Positions 34,051 to 51,013 of a stretch of 64,000 bases of DNA are shown piece after piece. The notes under the pieces are model-generated. The model ran no database searches, was not told the origin of the DNA, and worked only from the letters and a program-made list of their open reading frames with translations. The stretch comes from Pleodorina starrii (lineage: Eukaryota > Chlorophyta > Chlorophyceae > Chlamydomonadales > Volvocaceae). Positions within the stretch are counted from its first letter, which is position 1; every line of letters begins with the position of its first letter. The stretch spans positions 1-64,000 of the forward strand of contig BRXU01000087.1 of assembly GCA_030267565.1 (NCBI GenBank), in the 5' to 3' direction. A program made the position numbers and the translations under genes.

Positions 34051-37000
34051 TCAGAGCTCCAGGCGGGGCAAGCTGTGCCCGCCGCCGTCCGCCGCGCTGC
34101 CGCCGCCCTCGCCCGTGGAGCGCAACTCCATCACCTGCACCGAAACCAAAACGTACACCACCACGATGAGGTTGAACAGCACCACCAGCACCCCCGCCGC
34201 CAGCAGCAGGATCTCGCAGGCGCCGTACTGGGGCCGCGGCGTGACGTCCAGGGCGGCGGCGGCGGCGGCGCCGACGGACGACAGCGGCGGCGGCCTGCGT
34301 GGGTGCTGCAACTGCAGCAGCTGCTGTTGTTGCTGCTGTTGTTGTTGTTGTTGTTGCTGCTCCTCCAGCCTTGCAATGTCAGCGGGGGTAACCAACTGGA
34401 CCAGCGGCTGACCGGACTCGTCTCGGAAGGACATGAGCGCCTCCAGGGAGGGGGAGGTAGTGCCGCCGCCGCCGGCCGCCGCCGCCGCGGCGGCGGCGGC
34501 GCCGCCTGGCGGCGTCGTACTGCTTCCGCCCGCCAACGCGCCGCCAGAACCTGGCCGACTCCGGTTGACCAACGGCTGCGGCGCTGGCGTTGCTCCAACG
34601 GCGACGGATAACGTGCGCCCAAGCCCGCCGCCGATGCCAACCGATACGGAGCGGCGGGGGCGTTGGGAAAGGATGGCCAGGCCTTGCGCCGCCGCCGCTG
34701 CCGCCGCGCCGTCGCCTGCAACGATAGAACCGCCGCCGCCGCCGCCGCCATCGTCCTGAAGCGTCGGTGCGGCTCCGGAGCGGAGGACGCTCTCCATAAG
34801 GCCCGCGACTACGGCGTCCGTGGACGACAATAGTCCACTGCCGCCAAAGGCGCCGCTGTTCATCACGTCCGGTGAGCTGGTCGCGGCGGTCGACGCCGGT
34901 GCCGCCGCCGCCGCGGCCGCCGCCGCCGCCCTGGCGGACTCCAGCGGATGGCGGATACTGGCGGCGCCGTCGAGGAAGAAACCCGACCCGGCGGCGACGC
35001 CGCCAGCCAGCCCTGCGAGGCCGATTGACGGCGGCGGCGACGGCGAGGACTGCTGGTGCTGGTGGTGCGCCTCAGGCCCCGCGGTGCCGTTGCTGCTGCC
35101 GCCAAGCATGATGCTTCCGTTGCCCGAGGGAAAGCCGCCCTGCTGTCCAGCGTAGGAACGGCCGTCAGTGCCGTGGGCGCCGCCCGTCGTACTCGACGCG
35201 ACGGGCGTAGAGGAGATGACCTGCGACGCACCGGCGGCGGCGGCCGCTGCCGCAGCGGCGGCGGCGGCCACCTCAGCCGTGGCCTGTCCCAAAGTGGGCT
35301 CGCTGTGGCCCTCGCTTGAGCTGGCGTTCGCGCCAGAGTGGCTCGCCTGCTGCTGCGGGTGTGGGGAGGGGTACCCGGGTCCCGCGCCGGACGCCGGCCG
35401 CGCTTGCTGCAGGGCTTGCGGCGACGGCGGCCTCCCGCCGGAGGAGCTCAGCGGGGAGGGCGGCGCAGCGGCGGCGGCGGCGCTCCACGGCGGAGCACCG
35501 CCGCCGGCTGCGGCGGCAGCTGCCCGTCCCTCCATGGACCTGTGGGCCGCCTGTATCCGCAGCGACTCGGTACTGACGTTGCGGCGCACGCTGCGGCTCT
35601 GGATGGGCGGCGGGCCGGGCCCGAGCGTCGCGCCTGCGGCAGCGGCAACGGAGCCCGCGCCGCCGGAGGCGGGTAGGCCGCCGGAGGCGGCCTGCGCGGC
35701 GGCGGCGCCGCCCGTTGACGCGTCGGATGCCTCCCAGGGGCTCGAAGAGGAGGGCAGATTGCCCAGGCCTGCGCTGGAGGGCCCGCCGATCGGCGCGGCG
35801 GCCTGTGAGCCGACGTCGTACTGCAGCGGCGCGTTGCTGAAGAACTCGTCGTACAGGTAGTCTGTGGAGTGGCGCCTGGAGCTGGAGGGCGGGTCGCCGC
35901 TGGGCCGGGGTCCGCGGCTGGCCAGCGACGTCCCCGCCGCCGCCGTCGCCGCCGTGCCGTGCGGATGGGGCTGGTTGGGGAGGGGTTGCTGCTGCTGGTA
36001 GTGGTGGGGATGGCCGGCAGCGTTGGCGTGCGGAGACAACTGGCCTGCAGCGGCGCCGCCGCCGCCGCCACCGCCGCCGGCGGCGGGAAAATGGTGCTGT
36101 CCCCCCGTGGCGTTACTGTTTAGCAGATGCTGCATTACGGCATCTGGGCTATCGGGGAGCAAGTTATTACTGGCGGCGTGATTGCCACCGTTGTTGACGG
36201 TGTGCGGGTGGTGCTGTTGTGCGTGCGGTGGCGCGGGGTGGCCGCCGCCGCCGCCACCGCCACCGCCGCCACCGCGGCGCAAGCTCACCCGCGCAAAGTT
36301 CCCTCCCTCCCCCCGCGGCCCCACACCGTTGCTGCTGCCAAGCTCCCGCATAAACCCCGGCACGCCGCCGCGGCCCAGAGCCGCCGCCGCCACCGCTGCC
36401 GTACCTGCGCCGCCAGGCGCATGGATCCAGCCGCCGTCGGCGGAGCCGGCGCCGCTGACGGCGGCGGATCGGCCACTCGACGCGAACGAGGAAAGGTGCC
36501 GAGGCAAACCCCCCGCGGCTACAGCAGGGCCGCCGCCGCCACCGCCTCCGGCGGCGGATGGGGCGCCTGCCGCTCCCGGCGTTGGCGCCACAATGGATTT
36601 CTGGAGCTCTTCCTGAACGCGGCTCAGCGCCGCCGCCAGCGTGAAGCGGCCGCCGGCGGCGCTGCCGGCCGCGGCGGGAGGGGCGGTGATGGGCGGCAGA
36701 GGGCTCCTAGCCACGGGGCTGTCGCCCTGAGCGGAGGGCCCCAGCGGGCCCATTGCGTCATGGCCGCTGGGCGCTGGGCGCTGGGCGGCACCGCCGCTAG
36801 TGCCCAGGCCGCCGCCGCCGGCGGCGCCGCCGCCGGCGGCAGCCCCAGCTACCAGCGGACTGTTCCTTTCGCCTATGCTGCTGCCCCGCGTGAAGAACAG
36901 CATGTTGGATGCGGCTGCGGCGTTGGGGCGGGTTGGCATAGATGGACGACGTTTGCAGGTTGGACAGGTGACTTTAAGTCCGAGGGGCCAACACCCACGC

Positions 37001-40000
37001 AGCCAACCCCTCCCCCCAGCCGCTAATCCAAGAGCCAAGATCGAGCCAGGCGCACGCAATCCCCACCGCACCCGCAAGCCAGCTGTCCCCCTCCCCCCCT
37101 CCCGCAGCGCCCCAGCGAGGCGCTGCCGCACTTGCCCCCCTTGCCCGACCCATTCACCCCACCCCTTTCACGGCAAGCAAGGCAGCCGTTCTCGCCATCC
37201 AGTCGCTCTCGTCTCGCCTCCACCTTCATCCGGTGCGCCAACCCAACACGCGGCCCCCCCCCAAACCCAGCGTCGCCGCTGTCGGTGCTGCCACTGCAGC
37301 TGCTGCTGCTGCTGCCGCCCCCAGCACCCTTCCCTCCAGTGCTGAGGGAAGGGTGCCCTTGTCGCGGCCCTCCTTCCTTTACCCCCCGCTCTCCCCAGTC
37401 CCCACGCAACGTCGGCACACTCACCCTGGTGGCCCCCGAGCGCCGCGCTCCTCCGCTGCTCCAGCACAGGCCCCCCATGCTGCTGCTGCGGCTGCAGCGG
37501 CTGCTGCTGCTGCATCATATCGGTGTCGCAGCAGCGCGTCAGCGGCGGGTGGCAGCGCGACGACTGGCCCGGGCCCAGCACGCCCGTGTCGTCGCGCGTG
37601 GACAGCATCCCGCCCGGCTCGTCGCTGCCGGGGCCCTGCGGCCTCATCGACAGAAAGCTGCTGTTGCTGGTGACCACACCGCCCACCCCCCCCAGGTGAC
37701 TCGAGGCCAGACGGTAGCTCGACCCGCGCGCCTGGTTGACCGCCGCCGCCAGGAAACCGTCCTCGTTGATCGACTGCATGCTACGCATGCCGCCAGCGGC
37801 GGCGGCGGCGGCGCTGCCGCCGCCTGCGGCGGCGGCGCTGCGGGCGCTGCCGGCGCCGCCGAGGGAGCCCGGGGAGCCTGCGCTGGCGCGGACGGCGCCG
37901 CCGGCGTTCGCGCCGGTCGCCATCAGGATGCCGCCGCCGTCGTACATGCTGGCGGCGCGCGACGGCGGGCTGCCCAGGAAGGCGCTGAGCGCGTCTAGGG
38001 CGCCCATGCCCATACCCGGTAGCGGCGGCATGCTCATGCCGACGCTGGCGGGCCCGTGCTGCAGCTGCTGCGGGCCCCCCGGCTGGTGCGCCATCAAATG
38101 ATACTGCTGCTGCTGCTGGTAGTGTTGTTGTTGTTGTTGCTGTTGTTCTTGCTGAGCGTACAAGTGATGGGGCATGTGCTGTTGTTGGTGATGGGGCGGC
38201 GGAGGCTGCTGCTGCTGCTGCTGGTGCTGGTAAAGGTACGTGGGTAGCTGCTGCAAGCCAGGCGCCAGATTGGTGCTGCTGCCGCCGCCCATGATCATCG
38301 CGGCTTCGGAGCCGCTGGAGGCGAGCTGGTACGGCAGCGGCGACCCGCCGCCGGTGCCGCCCGTCAGCTGGTGCAGCGTCAGCTGCTGTGAATGCTGAGG
38401 CGGCTGCTGCTGCTGCGGCGGCGGCGCAATCTGCGCGGACGACTGCGACACGAAGGGCAGTGCCGAGGAGGGGTTGAGCAGGTCCTCGTCCGTCAGGGCG
38501 TTGATGCGGTTCTGGAGCGCCATCATCTGAGCCGCCAAAAGGTCCTCAGGCGTGGGCCGGCCAGTGCGAGAGGAGTCATCGCCGCCGCCGCCGCCGCCAA
38601 GGCTGCCACTGCCGTCGGCGGCTTCGCCGCCTCGCCGGTTGGCGGCGGCGGCGCCGCCGCCGCCGCTGCCGGCGCCGGCAGCGGTCCCTGCGGGACCGCC
38701 GCCGCCGCGCCTTGACCGGTCGGCCGCGCCCGCCCCCGGCGCCCTCTGGGGAGTCAGGTGGTACAGGTTGGGATTGAAGGACAGGTCGGGGGCCATGTTG
38801 CTGGAGGATGTGGGCGAGCGCATGATGCTGCGCTGCGGCAGCCCGCGGACCCCCGCCTCATCGTCCAGCTCCTGCTGCTGCTGCTGCTGCCGCGATGCGG
38901 CCTGCGCCGCCGCCTGCCGCTCCCGCTCCCGCTGTTGCTGCTGCTGACGTTGGCCTGTCTCGCCGGCGGCGGCCTCTGCGGAATCGCGGCTGGTGCGCGG
39001 CGCGGCGCCTGGCGAACGAGAGGGCGGGAGGAGCGGCACGGCGTCAAGCGGGACGGTATCCGCGAAAAAAAGGCCGGTGCTGAGTGTGCCGCCGGCAGCA
39101 GCGCGTTGGCTCGCCCCTATAGGGGCGAAAGCCTTAGCGGTCGGTACAACGGTGATAGTTGAGTATGCGTGTACCTCTGTACCGGTTACGCCGTCCTTTA
39201 TACCCGCCCTAAGTACATTGTGCACTGTACCATATGCTGCCGGAAAGGGCTCCGTGAGGCAAGACAAGACGTATGAGAATGTTATTTTTATACACGTAAA
39301 TTAGAAATGGTAGAACAAAAGCTAGACGGAGGGCTTAGACGAAGATGCTTGTCACTAACGGATCGTACGACGTAGGATACTTGATATAAGGGGCGAGCCG
39401 CAGTTGTTGCGTAGCAGACGGGTTTCCAAAAACAAACCCGCAGGGGCAGGACTCCAGACACAATCACACGCCCCAGCAGCCCCTCCAGACCGCGCTCGCA
39501 AGCCCTAGACCCACCCCACCCCACCCCACGCGGACGAAGACCGTGTCCCTCACTCTCCCGCCGCCGCCTCACCCCTTCGCAGCTTGGACTGGTGCCGCCC
39601 GCTGTTATGCGCCTCGCCCCCGCCTCCGTTGCCTCCGCCGCCTCCGCCGCTGGAGCCGTTAGCCATGGCCACCGCGACCGCCGCCATGAGTGTCGTCGGC
39701 GCGCGGTTGCCGCCCCCCGAGTTGCCGTCAAAGGCGGTGTTTGTGGACATTGCGACGCCGAGGGCGGACAACCCGTTGCCGTCGTTCTCGGCGCCCATGA
39801 CGTCCCAGTCGGACTCGAACGAGTCGCGCGGCCTTTGGGTTACGCGACGCGATGCGACGCGGGCGAACGGGAGTGGGAGTGTTGCGGGTGGGAGTGGTGT
39901 AGGGAGAGGTATTGGATGTGATGTTGGGAGTGGGAGTGGTGTTGGGAGTGGTGCTGCCAGGGGTGTCGGGAACGGTGTCAGCTGTGCGAGTGGGGATCTC

Positions 40001-42480
40001 CACATCCGCGCGCCGACCAGGGTCCGAGTTAACGATACTGCTGGAATGCGGCAGCAGGACGGCGAGGCGAGCGAGGGCAAGCCACTGGCGGCCGCGGTAT
40101 CAGGAGGCAGAACCAACGCCCCTGCCTTGCCGTACCTTCCAGCCCACTTTCGTCAGCCAACCCACTCACTAACGCATCCTCCCGCCCTCCCTCCATGCCA
40201 CTGTCTGTGCCGGGCGAGGCCTCTCCCTGACCTAATTTGGAACGGGTGTTGGAACGAAACGGCACTCCGGACTTCGGCAGCCGTCCGGCGCGCTTCCCCC
40301 TCGTCACCCTCCAAACCCCCCCGTCCCCGTCCCCCGCTCGCCCCACTCCCGGCTCACTTGCTCTCGTTGGTGCTGAAGATTGCGCTGCCCGGTCCTCCGG
40401 ACGCCAATCCCCCCGGGCCGCTGCCATTTCTTGTGGCTCTGCGCAGCGGGCGACACACAGGCGAGGCAGGCGACGGAAGGACGATCGGGCGGGGAGCATG
40501 GACCACGACGACGCGGGACACAGGCGGGCGCCCATGCAAGGGCGCGCAACGCGGGTGCGATGCCAGGTCGGTTTTCGGGCCAAAAGCCCTCGCATACAGG
40601 TCCCTTCCTTCCTCATGGTTCCCCCACTTGACAGCTCCTGCCCGCCGCGACCCCGGGTGGCCCCGGGAAGAGGGGCGTTCGACAGCGGCCGGGGCCGCAA
40701 GCTACCTCCAGCTACCGCAAAACGAAGGTTCCGGAGCGCCATGTCTTCGTCCGCGCCAGGCCCCATCGCCTGCCCCGACCCAGACGAGCAAGGGTCGGGT
40801 CAGGGCGATGGGGCCCTGGCGCGGACGAAGACATGGCGCCTGGGAACGCGTTCATCCGGCGGATGGGCCCGCGCGGTGCCGCGCCGCCCTGCAGCCAAAT
40901 CGACCCAGATCCAGATCCAACCCCGGCGCCCCAGCCCCCCGGCCCATTCCATTCCTTTCCCCAGCCCCGCACCTCCCCGACCCAAATCAGCCCGCCGCGA
41001 CCTCCCGCTCCGCGTACCTAGTCTGCAGGTTTCGCTCCAGGGAGGCCCGGATGTTCCTGCCGCTTGGCTTGCGGAACCGCAACACGCGCTCCGGATCCGC
41101 CTGGCCGCTGGATCCCATGGAGCAATCCGTGACCCCGCTCGGCAGCTGGCCCGTGCCCGGCTGCGGCTGCGGCGGCTGCGAATGCGGCTGCGACAAAGGA
41201 GAGGAGGCTTGCGCCTGCGCCTGCGGTGGCGCGGGCCCGCTGCCGGCGCCCGGCACGCCGCTGTCCGCCGTCGCGACTATGTCGCGCGACGGACGGCTGA
41301 CGCTGCCCGCCGTTTCGAGTATGGCGCCGTGCTCCGGCGGCTCGCCCTCGCGGAGGCGCGGAGGAGCCAGACATGCGGCCCACCACCTGCAGCGGGGCCC
41401 ACCGGCGGCGTCAGTGGGGCAGTGGAGACGGAACCGCGCACGTCACCGGGGCGGGTTGAGCAGCTGGTGCCTGGGGTGTGGCGAAGCGACCTGTGGGGTG
41501 CTGTTACGGCGCTGCGGCGGCCGCGGTGCGAGGGCCCGAGGCTGACATCGCTGCACCACCCGCCCTGTCCTGGGTCAGGACAGGAGGATGGTTTCGGCGC
41601 AGCGTCACCGCCACCACATCCTGGCGTCGCTGGAGCGGGGCTGTTGAAGCGGCGGCCGTGCGCGGATACGGTGCGAAGCTGTGGCTGGAGAAGCCAACGG
41701 GAACACTGGTGCTAGGGAGGGAAAAACGACGACGACGGCGGCGCGCGGGCGGGCGCGCGCAGCGCAAACCCCCCGCTTCCCTCCACCGGGTCGCTTCGCT
41801 GACATCATCTCCAATCCACCGCTGCGGCTTCATCTTCATCATCGCACGCCTGCAAACTGCCTGTACGTCCCCGCTCCGCCCAGCCCCGCCCCGCACCTGC
41901 CCGTCTTGTCCTGCGAATTGGACTTCCGCCCCCGATGCAGCCTGCCACTCCCCGCGCCGCTGATATCCATGCTCTCCTGCGACCGCTCCTGCTCCTGGCC
42001 CGCGCCGCTACAGCTGGCTGTCCCGACGGAGACCATGCTGCCCGTAGCGCTGGAGCGCTTGGCAGAGGCGGCGGTGGCGGCGACGGGAACGGCTCCGGAG
42101 CCGCTCGGCGGCGCGGGCCCGTGCCCTGCGCCATGCCCAGGCGGCGGAGCGCCGCTGGAACTGGCGCTGGACTTCAACGGCAGGAGGCCCCTGATGCGGG
42201 CGAAGCGGCCGCCGCTGGAGGTGCGCTCCGGAACCCGGCCCAGCGTCCGCTGCCTGCCGCTGCCCGTGCCGCCTCCGGCTGCGGGAAGCTCCCGGCTGCT
42301 GTGCCCGGCATCGATTGGCTGGCTGGAGGGGAGCGTGCGGGAGGTCTCCGAGACGTGGGTGCCGAGGCTTTCGCTGGTGATGAGGATACCGTCGGCGAGC
42401 GGGACTGGGCCCTCCGCCTTCGGCGCCGCCACGGGCAGCGCGTCGTGCGATACGAGCTTTTGTAAGAGCCGATTGGGCAT
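34051..42480 (-). CDS. Hypothetical Gln/Ala/Gly-rich protein with one C-terminal membrane helix, about 1900 residues
   Basis: Proposed exons on the minus strand: 42480-41897, 41386-41018, 40438-40358, 39832-39573, 39008-37425 and 36914-34051 (the last may instead start at 36971). All phases agree. Two open blocks are joined here. The first would otherwise stop at 39550. The second has no ATG at its N-terminus (its frame opens with TTG), but it has a good acceptor at 39009 in the phase required by the donor after KLRRG. If they are separate genes, the first has 438 residues and the second starts near 38823. Features: MPNRLLQKLVSHDALPVAAP at the start; SRPSRDIVATADSG and ERVLRFRKPSGRNIRASLER; DSFESDWDVMGAENDGNG; many Gln runs; TPEDLLAAQMMALQNRINAL; SMQSINEDGFLAAAVNQARG; RRHSTDYLYDEFFSNAPLQY. 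Near the end is a hydrophobic helix (ILLLAAGVLVVLFNLIVVVY). The family is not recognised. A tail-anchored membrane protein with a disordered, phosphorylatable body is my inference. Confidence 0.58.
40736..40840. repeat. Near-perfect long intronic inverted repeat
   Basis: Two arms of 46 and 49 bases, identical as reverse complements except for two single-base indels and one mismatch, around a 10-base loop (AGACGAGCAA, 40782-40791). It lies wholly within the 40439-41017 intron of the minus-strand Q-rich gene. Confidence 0.93.
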
Positions 42481-45210
42481 GGGGAGGCGGCCGGGCCGAC
42501 GAGGCAGGCTGCGGAGGGTGCAGGGTGGGCTGAGAAGCGAGGCCCGTGTAGGAGTAGACGGCGAAGTCCCTGTGTGCCTGCCTGCCTTCCTGCCTCTCGC
42601 TACTTTGCCGCTGCCAGCGGCAATGCGCTATCGCCCCGGCGGCGACGCCCTGTCAGAGGACGGCGCGGCCGCTATCGCCTCCGCAGTAGCGAGCCGAACC
42701 GCTAGGGTGGCTGGTAGTAAGATTGCACAGCCAACTCAGCACGCCCGAAAATGGCTGACGCCCGACCATCAGAGCCCTGTTGGGTTCATAAGGAATGCCC
42801 CGCGTCCACGACGAGCAGACGTCGTAAGCAAGGCAGGGATTCAATAGCGTATGGCAGCGACTCAAAGGCACGGAAAAGCTTGATAAGCCTACCTAAAATC
42901 AGCCGAGCCTGATATAACACTCCTGTTCTATCGAGCCGTGCCATAAGCATATGTGTTACAGCCGATTGGTTGCCACTATCATGGGGTGGGAAGCACGCAC
43001 ACACGGAGCTCGTCCACCGCAAACTGTATGAAAGTTCTCCACCCAAAGCGCTGCCCAGGCATATGGAGAAACTGTCAGCCTCACATCACCCTGTCGCGCT
43101 GTCGGGTCTGACCTAAACAGATTAACCCGTGTGTTGCGGCCCTGACCCGCTTAAGCGAGGCGCCATGAATTATCACTCTACTTCCGAACACATACCTTGA
43201 GCTAATGATCCGGCCTGTCGGCCTCCTTCTTGCACGCCCCCGTATGCCCCCGTGGAGTTCTGAAAAGAGTTCCTGGGCTTTCGGGTCTGGCAGAGCACTA
43301 AGAAACTAATAGTAGGTGGTAGTGAATTGATTCCAATAAGTGGATCAGATGAAACCTTTGCGAAGGTGGAAAAGGCGAGTAAGGCGTCTATCATGCCTGA
43401 ACATCGCAGCTTGCTCTGTTTCACCGTTTAGGAATTCCGAAATGTGCAGAAGGGTAGGGGCCGACCAAAGGCTGCTTTCAGCCCGAGTTACAGCGTCGGC
43501 CGAACTGCGCCCAGTTTCGATAATGAAAACTGCATGCGCAGCAATGTCCATCGCTGCAGTATGCTCTCGGCGCAATAACTCTCACAGTTATCACGTGATC
43601 ACAGGGAATGAACAGCAGTACGAGGTGCCCGTGTACGATTCACTTTAGTCGCCCGGCCGGTGCCATCGTGCGCCGTCATGCCCGGCCTTCGTCGTCGTCA
43701 TGCAGCTCCGTCATGTCCTGCAGTACAGACCACATGGGGTGTTGGAGTAGGGACTTCCATGCAGCCAAGCCATCCTGCGCAGCGCCAAGTCGCCGGCCGA
43801 CAGGAGCACTGCAAACGCGCTGCGCTCACACCACGTCCTTGTTGAGGTTCAGCCTCTTCATGAAGCATCCCAGAAGGATGCAGAACCAACAACAGTCTCA
43901 ATGCCCGAGCGATACAATTACGCAACGGAAGACACCCAATGCTCCCGCGGGGCGGAACCCGGAGCCTGCCCGGGGTAGCAGTGACAAGGGTGAACCCCGG
44001 ATATTCCCACCGCGCGACGCAAACCAACAATGGCACGGCCCCACTCCAATCCTAACAAAATTGCTAGTTCGCTACTAGGACCGGCAGAACTCGCGCGCCC
44101 CGAACCACGTTCCCACCGGAACCCCAACGCGCCCACCCGCCCATCCTGCACAGCTGCCAACCCGCGAAGGGATGGCCCGGGCAAATACCCTGCAACGCAC
44201 CCAGCCTGCCCGCCAACCGCCCACTCTCCTGAGCTGAGTCTTCCAGGGTCTGGATTTGCTTTTTCAGCTCGATCCGAACGACATGCCGTTCGTTGGACTT
44301 CGGCGTTCGGCCTTCAATGTGGACGCTCCCCCCCCCCCCCCACACACACACTCACATCCCCATCCTCACACCCGAAACACACCCAGAAGCACAACAACGC
44401 CCCACGCCCCGATGCCCCAAGCATCCACCCTTCGCTAACAACGTCTTCGTCTCTTAGCTGCGGTATTTTCTTTTCCAACACCCTTCCACCCACCTGCAAG
44501 ATCACGTCCCGGACGACGTCCTGTCGGAAGCGTACCACGCAGCAACGGAGAAGGAAGGAGCCATCAGCGGGGGAGGGAGAGAGGAGCCATCAGCGGGGGC
44601 CGGCGTGGGGTGGGCTGGAGTGGTGTGGGCGAGGGGGACGCGCCCAGGACGCAAGAACCGCATCACCAGGAAAGAGCGGGCGCGGGGGGCTTGTGCCTTC
44701 CTTCCATAACATGGCAAGTGCGGCGTCGTCCGCAAAAGCCGAGGGGAATGAGGACCAAGGGACTGTTAGTCCATCGTCGTTTCGCGTGCCAGTGCGGTGC
44801 CGGGGCGTGCGCGTCACCGTCCCTTCCGACCACCGCCCCCAGCGCGAGACGCTTCCAAACTCGCCGACCCTGCCTCTCCTTCAGTGGCCCCGGTGCAACA
44901 CCTTCCCAAAAGCAGCGAACAAACACGTGGCGCACAGCGGACAACGGATGCGCGCCGCGCCGCACCGCGCTGCGTCGCGCCACCGCGTCTTCCTCCTCCT
45001 CCTACTCCTCCTCCTTCTCCCTACCTTGGCTTTGTCGGCTGAGGAATCCGGTGGTAGGGTAATACCGGTATGCTACAGGGGAAGGATGCTGGAAGCGCCG
45101 TTAGGAAGGCGCCACCATGTGTGCATGAATGGTTGATGGGCATTCCCTCCCCATACCCATTGGCATCGGGCTTTTTACACCCCATACCAATCGCCCGCCC
45201 GCCCGCCCCC
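42481..45210. other. Intergenic region between the Q-rich gene and the MAP kinase
   Basis: Upstream of the Q-rich gene (minus strand) and downstream of the MAP kinase (also minus). The 42840-43640 part is relatively A/T-rich and looks like promoter or spacer DNA. The open frame of the Q-rich gene continues upstream of its ATG to a TAG near 42630, so a further 5' exon cannot be excluded. A 27-base candidate exon for the MAP kinase tail is at 44494-44520. A coiled-coil-like reading (ELKKQIQTLEDSAQES) lies near 44220-44270 on the minus strand, but I cannot attach it to a gene. Confidence 0.5.
45175..45179 (-). terminator. TGTAA poly(A) signal, candidate for the MAP kinase
   Basis: TGTAA on the minus strand, only about 32 bases past the TAG at 45211-45213. 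It supports a transcript ending here, although the 3' UTR would be very short. Confidence 0.45.
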
Positions 45211-50409
<5,199 letters not shown>

Positions 50410-51013
50410 GCCAGTGGTACAGATACTACGGCAACTTCATAGTTCCAAAGCAAAAGCAATTACGGTGCGCGCACAGAAGCTCCTCGTTCCGGTTCTTATC
50501 TGCCTCCGTCAGAACAATAATCAAGCTGCCTTGATATATTTAAGAACTTATAATATGTGACCCAACTACGCCCTAGATTGCAAGGTGGCTTGGCCCGGAG
50601 GAAGTCACGATGGAGAATGCTCACGAGCCTGCTATGAAGGGAGCGTCGCTGCGCTGTCAAACTACAATATCGAGCAAGTTCGTTTTGGGTGCTTGGGGCC
50701 AATCTAGCGCCCAGTAACGCCAAAAGTGGCTGGGCAGCTGTGAATTTGCGTCGTACTTAGGTCGGTTAAACAACGGTCTTTCAGTGCAACCTTTTGTTGC
50801 CTTTCCGCTTCGACCTTACAGCGAGACACCTGCTAGACGAATCCAACATCTGTATCGCTTGCTGTCGTCCTCAACAGTTTACGTATACTTACGGCGCCGC
50901 AGAACCCCCGTCAGGTTTCACCAAGCATATCGAACAATTGCCGAAACACATCTTATATAGTCACATCCTGTAGGGACCTCCTTACACAAGTAACCTCATC
51001 CCACGTATCGACC
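50410..51013. promoter_or_regulatory. Shared divergent promoter of the MAP kinase and EMG1
   Basis: 604 bases between two start codons that face away from each other. It is clearly richer in A/T than the genes, with no credible ORF. It must contain both promoters and 5' UTRs. I do not see a motif that I would name with confidence. Confidence 0.65.

Noticed and set aside
40237..41715. 492-codon plus-strand ORF opposite the Q-rich gene, and the 653-codon ORF at 39584
   Set aside because: They run antisense through exons and introns of the minus-strand gene, whose junction phases all agree. They are shadows of GC-rich coding DNA.
44220..44351. Coiled-coil-like minus-strand reading ELKKQIQTLEDSAQES as a MAP kinase tail
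   Set aside because: No acceptor in the right phase with a sensible pyrimidine tract was found, and the sequence does not resemble the MAPK C-terminus. It is left unassigned.
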